Source: Streptomyces aureus (GTDB taxonomy: Bacteria; Actinomycetota; Actinomycetes; Streptomycetales; Streptomycetaceae). Taken from it: DNA of 33,565 nucleotides. Positions 6,884-15,835 of this stretch are shown piece by piece. The position numbers and the translations under genes were made by a program. Each line of letters begins with the position of its first letter. The stretch's first letter is position 1. The stretch covers positions 1 to 33,565 of the forward strand of contig NZ_LIPQ01000254.1 in assembly GCF_001418135.1 (NCBI RefSeq), given 5' to 3'. A model generated the notes under the pieces. It did not search any database. It saw only the letters and a program-made list of their open reading frames with translations, and was not told the DNA's origin.

Positions 6884-8245
6884 TCATCCGCGCTCGTACG
6901 CAGAGAAGGGCCGCACACCCCAGCCCCACCGCACGGCAACGAGCAAGTCCTCGTGGGTGAGCAGGCCCGCGAGTTCGCCCGTCTTGTGATCCATGTCGGC
7001 CCCGGTGTCGCGGACCTCCTGCTCGTCGCCGGTGGCCGCATCGAGGACCAGCAGTTCCTCACTGCCGCCATGCCTGCGGCCGAGGCTGCGGGCGAGGGCA
7101 GTCACTCGGCCGCCAGCCGCTTCGAGTGCGAGGAGGCCGCGGCCGGAGACCCGGTCGTGCCGCCACACCTCGGTGCCCTTCGCAAGGTCGAAGGCGACCA
7201 CCCGGTTCACGTACTCCTTGCCGCGCTTGGCCTCTGCGGCGGCGTACAGCCGCCCGTCCGCGACCGACACAAGCCCGGACCCGTGGGACTGGATCGTGCC
7301 GTGAGCACCAGTGGACTCGATCCGGCCCAGGGGCGTCCCGTCCTCGCCAAAGGCGAGGTAGGCGCCCGGCACGCCTTGCGCGGTGCCGCCAACCTGCGCG
7401 ACCACGGGATCGGTCGACAGCAGCGTCACCTCCGCGTCCGTGCCCGGAGTCGGGCGGCCACCGAGCGGCGCGGACCACAGTGCTTTCCCGTCGGCCTTGT
7501 CGAACGCGGCCAGCCGCAGTTCGGTGCGGCCGCAGGTGAGCACCGCGAGGATCTGTCGCTCGCCGGCGGCGACGCGCTCGGGCACACACCCCGCGGGAAC
7601 CGCTGCCTTCCAGCGCGGGGCGCCGGTCAGCAGGTCGAAAGCGCGCAGGGCCTGCGATCCTTGAACAGCAGGCCGGATGGTCTCGAGGACCCATCGGTCG
7701 TCACCGTCCCGCAGCACGGCGAGCCCGCCCCCGGCCGCGACCATGTCGGTGAGCGACTCCGTGAGATCGGCCGGGGCGCGCCGGACGTGCCACAGTTCCC
7801 GGCCGGTCGTGAGGTCCAGCGCGGCGACGGTCGCACAGCCCTGACCGCCCGGGCTCCGGTCCCCCCGGGCGAGCAGGAGGACGGAACCGGCCACGCGGCG
7901 ACCGACCGCGCACACATGGTCCTGGCCCGGCGGTGCGTACTCCCAACGCCGGTCGCCCGAAACGGCGTCGAAAGCGGTGACGGCGTCGTACCGACTGCGG
8001 ACGAGCGTGTCGCCGACGAGCCAGGCACCGTTGCCGTAGTCCCGGGCGTTGTCGTCGACCGGAGCCTCCCAGACGACGCGCATTGAGCCCCCTGGGGCTG
8101 AGCAGCCCGTGGTGAGGCCGACGAGCAGCGCAGCGACAGCCACGAGCAGGGGACGGAGTCGCCGCGCTCCCTCGGACGACGACAGCCACCGCTCCCGTCC
8201 CGGTCCCGTGTCGCCTGTCACGCGCACTGTCACATGGATCCCCAC
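6884..8245 (-). CDS. PQQ-type beta-propeller lipoprotein
   Basis: The product has 453 residues from a GTG at 8245; a second in-frame GTG at 8233 is possible. A long N-region with Arg residues leads to a hydrophobic stretch and a lipobox LTTGC, with Cys at about residue 48, so the mature protein would be lipid-anchored outside the membrane. The rest repeats blade-like units of the PQQ quinoprotein type: VTAFDAVSGDRRWEY, VAALDLTTGRELW, LAAFDKADGKALW and VVAFDLAKGTEVW. The family (like BamB) often acts as a scaffold or sensor propeller; no enzyme residues are evident and PQQ binding is not implied. It stands alone, so its partner is unknown. Confidence 0.85.
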   Translation of the reverse strand: MGIHVTVRVTGDTGPGRERWLSSSEGARRLRPLLVAVAALLVGLTTGCSAPGGSMRVVWEAPVDDNARDYGNGAWLVGDTLVRSRYDAVTAFDAVSGDRRWEYAPPGQDHVCAVGRRVAGSVLLLARGDRSPGGQGCATVAALDLTTGRELWHVRRAPADLTESLTDMVAAGGGLAVLRDGDDRWVLETIRPAVQGSQALRAFDLLTGAPRWKAAVPAGCVPERVAAGERQILAVLTCGRTELRLAAFDKADGKALWSAPLGGRPTPGTDAEVTLLSTDPVVAQVGGTAQGVPGAYLAFGEDGTPLGRIESTGAHGTIQSHGSGLVSVADGRLYAAAEAKRGKEYVNRVVAFDLAKGTEVWRHDRVSGRGLLALEAAGGRVTALARSLGRRHGGSEELLVLDAATGDEQEVRDTGADMDHKTGELAGLLTHEDLLVAVRWGWGVRPFSAYERG

Positions 8246-8568
8246 CCCTGGCTCGAAACGATCAAGACTCCGTCAGACCAGGAGAGACGTGATCACCCGC
8301 ACAGCTCTCGTACGTAGCCGTGACGGATCATCACCGCTCCACAGGACTTGAGCCAGAACCTTAACTCGACAACAAAGCCCAGCCACCCGAGTGACCACGT
8401 TCACCCGTACTCACGTGGGCACTCTGGCGAGTGCGCAGACAGCCGGCGATGTTCGATCCCGAGTACCGGCCGCGGCCGCCCTCAACACGGTGCCGCCCAG
8501 TCCCGTGAACCCTCGTCGATGCCATTCGGCCCTCGCAGGGCCCCCGAATGGGTCAGCGGCGTATTTCT
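8246..8568. other. Spacer between the lipoprotein start and the SDR end
   Basis: Both neighbours are on the minus strand, so this is the upstream region of the lipoprotein gene and the downstream region of the SDR gene. I see no gene in it. Relatively AT-rich patches near 8290-8375 would suit a minus-strand promoter, but no clear pair of hexamers stands out. Confidence 0.3.
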
Positions 8569-9498
8569 TCACGACCCGGCGTCCTCGCGCCGGTCCCGCC
8601 CGCGTTCCGTACTAGAGAGGCCGAGCGACCGCTCTTCGACCCGCCCGCCGTGCCCCAGCAGACCCGTCTGTTCGAGCGTGTGCTCCCGCATGAGCCGGGC
8701 CAGCTCCCGTCGGGACAGCAGGTCGACCAGGACGGGGTAGAGCGGGCGCCCCACCTGGGCGAGGCGCAGCCACGGCGGCGCGTAGACCGTGGCGCGACGG
8801 CGTTCCACCCCGTGCTCGATCCAGGCGGCGACCTGGTCCACCGGGTAGACGCGGCGGGCGGGCGCGGGCATGTGCGCGCGCAGCTCGCGGAGCACGGTGT
8901 GCCGGTCGACGTCGCGGATCATGTCGGTGTCGGTCCAGTGCAGGTACGCGACGCCTACCGCGACACCGAGGCCGGCCACCTCGGGGCGGAGGGAGCGGGC
9001 GAAGGACTCGGCGCCCGCCTTGGAGGCGCAGTAAGCGCTCATCATGGGGGCGGCGCCGAAGGCCGCCGTGGAGGCGACCTGGAGGAAGTAGCCGTGGGTG
9101 GCCCGCAGGCCGGGGAGGAACGACCGCGCGGTCACGGCGCTGCCGACGAGGTTGACCTCGATGACACGGCGCCAGGTGGCCGGGGCGGAGGTCTCGAAGG
9201 GGCCTCCGGCGGCGACGCCGGCGTTGGCGATGACGACCGAGGGGGCACCGAGGTGCCGCACGACGTCGTCCGCGGCCCGGCTCATAGCGTCGTCGTCGGT
9301 GACGTCGACCTCGACGACGTGGGTCTCCGTGTCCAGCGTCGCCGCCACCGCCGACAGCGTGGCGGCCTCACGGCCCAGGAGGGCCACCCCCATCCCGCGG
9401 GCCGAGAGCCGGCGGGCCAGGCCCTCGCCGAGACCCCGTGCCGCACCCGTCACAACGGCGGTGCGTCCCTGCAGATCCCATGAGCGTGAGCGTGACAT
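8569..9498 (-). CDS. Short-chain dehydrogenase/reductase (SDR)
   Basis: The product has 309 residues. The nucleotide-binding motif TGAARGLGEG lies near residues 17-26, the NAG motif (IANAGVA) near 90, the catalytic Ser region QVASTAAFG near 142, and the YCASK motif (Tyr and Lys catalytic) near 155. The substrate loop YLHWTDTDMI follows. A GGAGG at 9503-9507 sits at good distance from ATG 9498. The C-terminal 60 residues extend beyond the classical 250-residue core and contain a run of hydrophobic and Arg-rich helices, as in SDRs that associate with membranes. The substrate cannot be read from sequence. No co-directional neighbour lies close enough to form an operon. Confidence 0.9.
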   Translation of the reverse strand: MSRSRSWDLQGRTAVVTGAARGLGEGLARRLSARGMGVALLGREAATLSAVAATLDTETHVVEVDVTDDDAMSRAADDVVRHLGAPSVVIANAGVAAGGPFETSAPATWRRVIEVNLVGSAVTARSFLPGLRATHGYFLQVASTAAFGAAPMMSAYCASKAGAESFARSLRPEVAGLGVAVGVAYLHWTDTDMIRDVDRHTVLRELRAHMPAPARRVYPVDQVAAWIEHGVERRRATVYAPPWLRLAQVGRPLYPVLVDLLSRRELARLMREHTLEQTGLLGHGGRVEERSLGLSSTERGRDRREDAGS

Positions 9499-9814
9499 GT
9501 CGCCTCCGTGAGGAAAGGGGCAGAACGGGCGCCACTGGCTATTCTCGCCACGGTGGTATCCGGATGCGCGCGGAGTGGCGGAGGCCGGCCGACTCCTCCC
9601 GGCCGGGTTTCGAGGGCGTGCTCACGGATGGGCGGCGTCCGTCGGGAACAGCGACTTCTCGGAGGGGACCCCGCAGAACCGACCCGCGGCCCGGGAGCGA
9701 CACGGCCCCCGAAACCCCTTCGGTGGCTACGGCGCGCGTGAGCCGTCGAGCGGCGAGGGGAGGGCCCGGCTGCGGAGCAGGCCCAGGTGCCGGGGTGGGG
9801 CTCGGCCTGCCGAC
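9499..9814. other. Spacer, no recognisable gene
   Basis: The frame of the VOC remnant stays open through part of this stretch, but the residues become Pro/Arg-rich and lose family character. Nothing else is recognised apart from the ribosome binding site of the SDR gene at its left edge. Confidence 0.3.
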
Positions 9815-10195
9815 GGGCGGCTTCACCTCGTTCCGGCAGCGAGCGGGGTCGGTGAGGGCGATCCACCGGCTCGCCTTGGACGTGCCCCCCGGGGCGACGG
9901 CTTCGCCTCCCAGACCCGTCGGGGCCTCGATCGCTGCTTCCAGGTCCGGTACGGGGAAGTGGACGTGCGAGCGCGGGCGGATCGAGGGGTCCGGAGCCGA
10001 GTCGGCCGCACCGCCGCTGATGCGCGCGATGGTGGCGTGGCCATGACGTAGGCCGCCGTGGTCGTGCGCGTAGGACGCCACACAGCAGCCGGCCCCTCCC
10101 CCGGCCCAGTCAAGAACCTCGCCGTAGAAGATCGAGGCTTCGAAAGCGTCGCGTGTGTGCAGTTCCAGCCAGGCCGGGGCACTGCCACTACTCAC
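9815..10195 (-). pseudogene. Degenerate glyoxalase/VOC-family gene
   Basis: From GTG 10195 the frame reads APAWLELHTRDAFEASIFYG, then CCVASYAHDHGG, RISGGAADSAPDP and HVHFPVPDLEAAIEA. This matches one VOC (vicinal oxygen chelate) repeat used in Streptomyces bleomycin-resistance-like and glyoxalase-like proteins. The end is eroded: a TDPARCRNEV stretch stands where the closing TDPEG.xFTV strand should be, and the frame then runs on into unrelated Pro/Arg-rich sequence with no stop at the expected place. No ribosome binding site precedes the GTG. I regard it as decaying or C-terminally frameshifted. An intact but divergent VOC protein with a long tail is the alternative. Confidence 0.5.
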
Positions 10196-10600
10196 GCGAC
10201 CAGTCCGGGACCCGCGTAAAAGTGCTGCGCGGCAGCCAGACCCCGGGCCATCAGACTGACCCGGCACGGGTCCCGGCGATCTCATGGTTCGACGTCGACG
10301 CGGCCGTCACCTCGGATGACTCGGCGGAAGGGATGCTTCCCCCGTTGTCCTGAGAGATGAAGCGGAGTGCGAGGCGCCGCCGCCTGCGAGTCGGAGCCGA
10401 CCGAGGGCCTGAAACCGGACACACGCGCGAGGACGGCCCTGACGGCCCGCCGGCGCAGTGGCGGCGACAGGCCTCTGCTCCGGGCCGCGTCGGGTGCCCA
10501 AGGAGGATGGGGCACGCCTGGCAGCAGACCCGAGAGGCGAAATGCCTATATCTGACCTAGTTTGTCAGCGTCACCTATTCCCCACCCAGAAGGACAGGTC
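10196..10600. other. Spacer upstream of csbD-like gene
   Basis: No gene is recognised. The last 60 bases are AT-richer (ATGCCTATATCTGACCTAGT, 10540-10559), which suits a promoter for the stress protein gene. CsbD genes are typically under general stress sigma factors, but I could not place a clean GTTT/GGGTA-type pair. Confidence 0.35.
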
Positions 10601-10777
10601 ATGGCTGACAAGGGCCGCACGGACAAGATCAAGGGCAAGGCGAAGGAAACGGTCGGCAAGGTGACCGGGAACGACCGGATGAAGGCCGAAGGGAAGATGG
10701 ACCAGGTTGAGGGCAAGGCGAAGGAAGTCGCGTCCGACGCCAAGGAATCCCTGCGCGGCAAGCGCGACGAACGCTGA
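10601..10777 (+). CDS. CsbD-family stress protein
   Basis: The 58-residue product is hydrophilic and rich in Lys, Glu and Gly, with the family pattern DKIKGKAKETVGKVTGND followed by KAEGKMDQVEGKAKE. CsbD proteins are small general-stress proteins of unknown biochemical role. ATG 10601 is chosen because AGAAGGAC (10589-10596) is a good ribosome binding site; the frame stays open to 10562 but the added residues do not match the family. A terminator follows directly, so the gene is monocistronic. Confidence 0.9.
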   Translation: MADKGRTDKIKGKAKETVGKVTGNDRMKAEGKMDQVEGKAKEVASDAKESLRGKRDER

Positions 10778-10794
10778 ACCATCCGCTGGAACAA

Positions 10795-10821
10795 GGGTCC
10801 GCCTCCCAAGGAGGCGGGCCC
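10795..10821 (+). terminator. Hairpin terminator after the csbD-like gene
   Basis: GGGTCCGCCTCC (10795-10806) pairs with GGAGGCGGGCCC (10810-10821) over 12 bp with one G-U pair and a 3-nt loop, 17 bases after the stop codon. Confidence 0.8.
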
Positions 10822-11243
10822 GTCCTCCACCCCCGCCCCTGGCAAACCCCTCCCTATGTGCGCCATGCCGATGCGACGCGCCGGGCGAGGTCTACAGCAA
10901 GCCGGCCGGCCGCGTACCCGTGAGGCGTGATGCCGAGGGATCCCAGCCTCTTCAGGCCCCTGAACGACTCGATGACGGTCTTCAAGCCTCAAGCCGGTCA
11001 ACTCCCCGAAGGGCTGCACGCCCACGCGCGCGCCTTCCACCCGGGCGTTCGAGGTGCGGTCCACCAACCACAAACGTTGCGCCAATGCTCGATCTCGTGA
11101 GCAGACGTGGCGCCTCAGCGGCCACCGAGGAGGCCGCTCGCTGTCCGGACAGCGCCCGCGTGCAGGTCCTGTCCGGGCACGGAGCTCCGAGACAGTTGCC
11201 GTACCTGGGGAATTACCTCGGGGCTCGGCTCCGTTCCCCCGGC
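10822..11243. other. Spacer between csbD-like and phzF-like genes
   Basis: The phzF frame is open back to 10707, but the residues before 11244 are not PhzF-like and the frame overlaps the csbD gene. The minus strand near 10900-11085 has an open frame with Val/Arg/Gly composition and a VEGARVGVQPFGELTGLRL stretch, but I do not recognise it. No clear promoter found. Confidence 0.3.
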
Positions 11244-12131
11244 ATGAACTCCGTACGGGAAACCCCCGACGTCCTCCGTTACACCGCTTTCTCCGACGAT
11301 CCCGAGGGAGGCAATCCCGCCGGCATCGTTCTCGACGCCACGGGCCTCGGCGACGAGGAGATGCTGGCGATCGCCGCCGAAGTCGGCTACAGCGAGAGCG
11401 CGTTCCTGACAGCGCCGTTCGAGGGAGCGGACTCCGACGCGTCGGACGCCGGGCGCGCGTACACCATCCGCTACTTCAGCCCCAAGGCGGAGGTTCCCTT
11501 CTGCGGTCATGCCACCGTCGCGACGGCCGTGGCCCTCGCTGAACGCATCGGCCCCGGCGACCTGGTGTTCACCACGCGTGCCGGGACCGTGCCGGTCACC
11601 GTGACCCGGGAGGGCGGGACGCTGCGGGCCACGCTCACGAGCGTCGAGCCGCACATCGAGGAGGTCGCGGCCGAGGACCTGGCAGAGGCACTCGCCGCGC
11701 TCGACTGGCCGGTCGGCGACCTCGATCCCGCCCTCCCTCCCCGCATCGCCTTCGCCGGCGCCCGCCATCTGGTCCTGGCCGCCGCGACCCGAGGGCGCCT
11801 TGCCCGCCTGGCGTACGACTTCGCCCGCCTGGAGAAGCTGATGCACCGGCTCGACCTGACGACGGTGCAGTTGGTCTATCGCGCCTCTGCGGAGGTCTTC
11901 CACGTCCGCGACCCGTTCCCGGTGGGCGGTGTGGTGGAGGACCCGGCGACCGGGGCGGCAGCGGCCGCCTTCGGCGCATACGCCCGTGAGCTCGGACTCG
12001 TACCCGAGGCGACGGTCCTCACCCTCCACCAGGGGGAGGACATGGGGCGCCCCGGCGTCCTGACAGTGGAACTGCGGGAGGGCGACCGGCGGATCAGGGT
12101 CGGCGGCGCAGGAACCCGTATACCGGCCTGA
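11244..12131 (+). CDS. PhzF-family isomerase
   Basis: The product has 295 residues, the usual length for this two-lobed fold. Family motifs appear in order: YTAFSDDPEGGNPAGIVLD near the start, GYSESAFL with the conserved catalytic Glu (about residue 52), RYFSPKAEVPFCGHATVATA near 82-101, and EDPATGAAAAAFGAYARELG near 233-252. The duplicated diaminopimelate-epimerase-like fold is thus complete. In phenazine pathways PhzF isomerises trans-2,3-dihydro-3-hydroxyanthranilate, but most Streptomyces homologues stand alone, as here, with unknown substrates. No other phenazine gene is present. ATG 11244 is the start nearest the motif; no strong ribosome binding site precedes it, so the true start could be slightly downstream. 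Confidence 0.85.
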   Translation: MNSVRETPDVLRYTAFSDDPEGGNPAGIVLDATGLGDEEMLAIAAEVGYSESAFLTAPFEGADSDASDAGRAYTIRYFSPKAEVPFCGHATVATAVALAERIGPGDLVFTTRAGTVPVTVTREGGTLRATLTSVEPHIEEVAAEDLAEALAALDWPVGDLDPALPPRIAFAGARHLVLAAATRGRLARLAYDFARLEKLMHRLDLTTVQLVYRASAEVFHVRDPFPVGGVVEDPATGAAAAAFGAYARELGLVPEATVLTLHQGEDMGRPGVLTVELREGDRRIRVGGAGTRIPA

Positions 12132-12153
12132 TCCATGAGGAGGCCCTGACCGA

Positions 12154-12291
12154 TCAAGTGCGCTGACTACCGGCCTCACATGCGAGCGCCTGGTCCCCGG
12201 CGGCTGCCATGCCGGGAACGAGGCGCTCGTCGTAGGCGGCCTGGTTGTCGACCTTCTTCGGGTCGGTCTCCAGGCCGCCTGCCCAGTGCAT
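12154..12291 (-). pseudogene. Fragment of an unidentified minus-strand gene
   Basis: Read on the minus strand, a frame contains MHWAGGLETDPKKVDNQAAY followed by DERLVPGMAAAGDQAL and a stop at 12154. The composition is that of a genuine protein (few Arg/Pro runs, balanced charge), unlike the shadow frames around it. The frame stays open further upstream, but I cannot identify the family. It is probably the tail of a truncated gene that now lies between phzF-like and pntB. Confidence 0.3.
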
Positions 12292-12392
12292 CAGCGGCCG
12301 GTCTTCGCTGGTCTTTCGACCAGAGCACTGCGCATCAGGCCGGTCCGAGACGTCTCCGCCACCCCGATACCCAGGAGGTCCTCCCCTGCTTC

Positions 12393-13811
12393 TCAGAGTG
12401 CGCCGACGATGTCCTCCACCCGGGCCTTCGCATCGCCGAAGAGCATCGCGGTGTTCTCACGGAAGAACAGCGGGTTCTGCACTCCGGCGTATCCGGAGGC
12501 CATCGAGCGCTTGAACACGATGACCTTGCCGGCCTCCCACACAGTGAGCACCGGCATGCCTGCGAGCGGGCTGCTGGGGTCCTCCGCTCCGGCCGGGTTG
12601 ACCGTGTCGTTGGCGCCGATCACGAGGACGACGTCGGTCTTGGCGAAGTCGTCGTTGATCTCGTCCATCTCGAGCACGATGTCGTACGGCACCTTGGCCT
12701 CGGCCAACAGGACGTTCATGTGTCCGGGCAGGCGGCCGGCGACGGGGTGGATGCCGAACCGTACGTCGACGCCCTTCGCGCGCAGCTTGGAGGTGAGCTC
12801 CGCGACCCGGTACTGCGCCTGCGCGACGGCCATGCCGTAGCCGGGAGTGATGATCACCGAACGTGCCGACCCCAGAAGTTCGGCGGCGCCCTGCGCGGTG
12901 GTCTCCTGGTGTTCGCCGTAGTCGACATCCGAGCCCGCCGGCGTCTCGATGCCGAAGCCGCCGGCGATCACGGAGAGGAAGGAGCGGTTCATCGCCCTGC
13001 ACATGATGTAGGACAGGTACGCACCGGAGGAGCCGACCAACGCGCCCGTGATGATCAGCAGGTCATTGCCGAGCAGGAAGCCTGAGGCCGCCGCCGCCCA
13101 GCCGGAGTAGCTGTTCAGCATGGAGACGACGACCGGCATGTCACCGCCGCCGATCGAGGCCACCAGGTGCCAGCCGAGGGCCAGTGCCAGGAGGGTCACG
13201 GTGATCAGCAGCCACAGCTCCGGGGTGATCACGAACCACACCGTCAGGGCGAGGAACAGGACCAACGAGCCGAGGTTCAGGGCGTTCTTGCCCGGCAGTA
13301 CCAGCGGCTTGGAGTCGATCTTCGCCGCGAGCTTCAGGTACGCCACGACGGAGCCGGTGAAGGTCACCGCGCCGATGAACAGGCCGATGAACACCTCGGC
13401 GTGGTGAATTCCCAGCGTGCCGAGCCCGCTCAGGAGCTCGGCCTCGTGACCGCCCGGGTCGTGCTCGACGTTCAGGAAGCCGTTCCAGCTGACCAGCACG
13501 GCGGCCAGACCGACGAAGGAGTGGAGCAGCGCAATCAGCTCGGGCATCCCCGTCATCTCGACGCCGCGGGCCCGCTGGAGGCCGATCAGCGCGCCGATCA
13601 GCATCGCGACGGCCATCAGGCCGAGGCCGGCACCGTCGGCGTCTCCGTCCAGCGCGAGCACGATCGTCGCGACGAGCGCGACACCCATGCCGAGGATGCC
13701 GAACGCGTTGCCGAGCCGTGCGGATTCGTGCTTGGAAAGTCCTGCCAGCGCGAGGATGAACAGCAGCGCGGCAACGAGGTAGGCCGCCTGGGCGGCGATG
13801 GTCGCAGACAT
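12393..13811 (-). CDS. pntB: NAD(P) transhydrogenase subunit beta
   Basis: The 472-residue membrane protein is the beta subunit of the proton-translocating transhydrogenase (hydride transfer between NADH and NADP+ coupled to proton flow). The N-terminal 270 residues hold about nine hydrophobic segments. Typical motifs include [32 protein letters not shown] and [20 protein letters not shown]. The C-terminal NADP(H)-binding domain III has [46 protein letters not shown] and [19 protein letters not shown]. The start codon lies one base after the pntA stop, with the ribosome binding site inside the end of pntA, so translation is coupled. Length agrees with the E. coli protein (about 462). Confidence 0.97.
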   Translation of the reverse strand: MSATIAAQAAYLVAALLFILALAGLSKHESARLGNAFGILGMGVALVATIVLALDGDADGAGLGLMAVAMLIGALIGLQRARGVEMTGMPELIALLHSFVGLAAVLVSWNGFLNVEHDPGGHEAELLSGLGTLGIHHAEVFIGLFIGAVTFTGSVVAYLKLAAKIDSKPLVLPGKNALNLGSLVLFLALTVWFVITPELWLLITVTLLALALGWHLVASIGGGDMPVVVSMLNSYSGWAAAASGFLLGNDLLIITGALVGSSGAYLSYIMCRAMNRSFLSVIAGGFGIETPAGSDVDYGEHQETTAQGAAELLGSARSVIITPGYGMAVAQAQYRVAELTSKLRAKGVDVRFGIHPVAGRLPGHMNVLLAEAKVPYDIVLEMDEINDDFAKTDVVLVIGANDTVNPAGAEDPSSPLAGMPVLTVWEAGKVIVFKRSMASGYAGVQNPLFFRENTAMLFGDAKARVEDIVGAL

Positions 13812-13812
13812 G

Positions 13813-15342
13813 TCAGCTCCGATTGAACATGGCGAGCATGCGACGCGTCACCGCGAAGCCGCCGAAGATGTTGATACTGGCCAGAAGGATCGCGACCGAC
13901 GAAAGCACCGTGACCGCCGTGCTCGCGTGGCCGATCTGCAGCAGCGCGCCGACCACGATGATCCCCGAGATCGCGTTCGTCACCGACATCAGCGGCGTGT
14001 GCAGCGCATGGTGCACGTGTCCGATGACGTAGTAGCCGATCACGATCGCGAGGACGAAGACCGTCACGTGGGGCAGCAGCGCCGCGGGAGCGAACGCGGC
14101 GGCGAGGAACAGCGCCAGCGCGCCGAGGGCCACGCCGCCGAACTTCTGCTTCGCCGTCGCCGGCGCCTTCCTGGGCTTCACCTGCTCCACCGCGGCCGCC
14201 GTGGGCGCCGGGGCCGGGGCCGCGGATACCTGGACCGGCGGGGGCGGCCACGCCGACTCGCCGCCGCGTACGACGGTGATCGAGCGCTGCACCGGGTCGT
14301 CCCAGTCCAGGACCAGCGACCCGTCCTTGCCCGGCGTCATCAGCTTCAGCAGGCTCACCAGGTTGGTGCCGTACAACTGCGAGGCCTGGGCCGGCAGCCG
14401 GCCCGCCAGATCGGTGTACCCGATGATCGTCACGCCGTTCTCCGTGACGGTCGTCTCGCCCTTCACGGTGCCCTCGACGTTGCCGCCGTTGGCGGCCGCC
14501 ATGTCGACGATCACCGACCCCGGCTTCATGCTCGCCACCATCTCCGCGGTGATCAGCGTCGGCGCGGGACGGCCCGGGATCAGCGCGGTGGTGATGACGA
14601 TGTCGACCTCGCGGCACTGCGCGGCGTAGAGCTCGACCTCGCGTGCCTTGTAGTCGTCACCCATCTCCTTGGCGTAGCCGGTCTTCGAGACCTCCACCTC
14701 CGGGGACTCGATCGACAGGTACTCGCCGCCCAACGAGCGGACCTGGTCGGCCACCTCCGGCCGCGGGTCGGTCGCCCGTACGATCGCACCGAGCGAGCCG
14801 GCCGTGCCGATCGCCGCCAGACCGGCGACTCCGGCCCCCGCGACGAGCACCTTGGCCGGCGGGACCTTGCCCGCCGCGGTCACCTGGCCGGTGAAGAAAC
14901 GCCCGAACTCGTGCGCGGCCTCGATGACAGCCCTGTAGCCGGCGATGTTCGCCATCGACGAGAGCACGTCCATGGACTGCGCCCGGCTGATGCGCGGCAC
15001 GGCGTCCATCGACAGCACCGTGAAGGGACGCCGACCCAGCTCCTCGACCATCCCGGGGTCGAATGCCGGTGCGAACAGAGCGATCACCGTCGCCTCCGGC
15101 CGTACCCGGTCGAGCTGCGACGGGGCCGGCGCGTTGACCCCCAGCACCACGTCCGCGTCCGCCGCTTCGCCGATGGTCGCGCCCGCGGCCTGGTAGGCAC
15201 TGTCGGTGAAACCGGCCGCGGCCCCCGCGCCCGAGGCGACGACCACGTCGTACCCCAGTGTGCGGATCTGTTGGACCGTGGTTGGCGTGGCCGCGACGCG
15301 ACTCTCACCTGCCCGCGCTTCTTTGAGGACTCCGACGATCAC
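13813..15342 (-). CDS. pntA: NAD(P) transhydrogenase subunit alpha
   Basis: The 509-residue product is the alpha subunit, matching the single-chain E. coli form (510). Domain I (1-about 370) binds NAD(H): [14 protein letters not shown] near the N-terminus, [16 protein letters not shown] near 125-140 and the Rossmann segment [20 protein letters not shown] near 167-186. A Pro/Ala-rich linker ([17 protein letters not shown]) leads to the membrane part with about four hydrophobic segments, ending in the family motif [19 protein letters not shown]. It is the first gene of a two-gene operon with pntB. The pair adjusts the NADPH/NADH balance, which in Streptomyces may matter for secondary metabolism, but nothing in the sequence shows how it is controlled. 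Confidence 0.97.
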   Translation of the reverse strand: MIVGVLKEARAGESRVAATPTTVQQIRTLGYDVVVASGAGAAAGFTDSAYQAAGATIGEAADADVVLGVNAPAPSQLDRVRPEATVIALFAPAFDPGMVEELGRRPFTVLSMDAVPRISRAQSMDVLSSMANIAGYRAVIEAAHEFGRFFTGQVTAAGKVPPAKVLVAGAGVAGLAAIGTAGSLGAIVRATDPRPEVADQVRSLGGEYLSIESPEVEVSKTGYAKEMGDDYKAREVELYAAQCREVDIVITTALIPGRPAPTLITAEMVASMKPGSVIVDMAAANGGNVEGTVKGETTVTENGVTIIGYTDLAGRLPAQASQLYGTNLVSLLKLMTPGKDGSLVLDWDDPVQRSITVVRGGESAWPPPPVQVSAAPAPAPTAAAVEQVKPRKAPATAKQKFGGVALGALALFLAAAFAPAALLPHVTVFVLAIVIGYYVIGHVHHALHTPLMSVTNAISGIIVVGALLQIGHASTAVTVLSSVAILLASINIFGGFAVTRRMLAMFNRS

Positions 15343-15835
15343 GAGTGTTCTCCGTTCGCTGGTCTGGCCGTCAACGGCGTGTTCTCAGCACGCTAGGAAG
15401 AGTGCACCCGCGATGACCCGGAGCACGCCGCTCAGCTTGACCGTCGAAGGCTCGTCTTGAACAGCACCCACAGGTGAGGTACACGCAACACTCGACGGGA
15501 CACGAGGCCCATGCCTCACATACCGCCGTACGCCGTGAAGGCACGGCTCCTCGCGGACCGGACGACGTCGGGCACGTCTCGTTCCAGCGAAGGCCATGGG
15601 AGACGCGGCTGACCATGCGCCAGGAGATCGAGTGTCGTCCCCCCTGGGGCGATGTCGTGGGGGCTCCGGCTCGGGCGTCGCCGTATGCCGGGACTGGGGG
15701 CGGGTTCAGGTCGATACTCACTTGAGACACAGTCGTCGGGTGTCGGAAGCGGTGTCCGGGCCGGCCGGAAGTGTGGCTGCGTGACGGTGTGCGGGTACCC
15801 GATGTCCGGTGTACGTGATGCCGGAGGCTGCCGTC
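15343..15835. other. Divergent intergenic region between pntA and the EEP-family gene
   Basis: This stretch lies between divergent genes and must hold the pntA promoter (minus strand) and that of the plus-strand signalling block. I see no convincing gene. A short minus-strand frame near 15400-15460 reads KLSGVLRVIAGALFLAC and may be a relic of a membrane protein. No clear riboswitch or operator found. Confidence 0.35.

Noticed and set aside
10707..11243. N-terminal extension of the PhzF-like protein
   Set aside because: It overlaps the csbD-like gene and crosses its terminator, and does not look like PhzF sequence.
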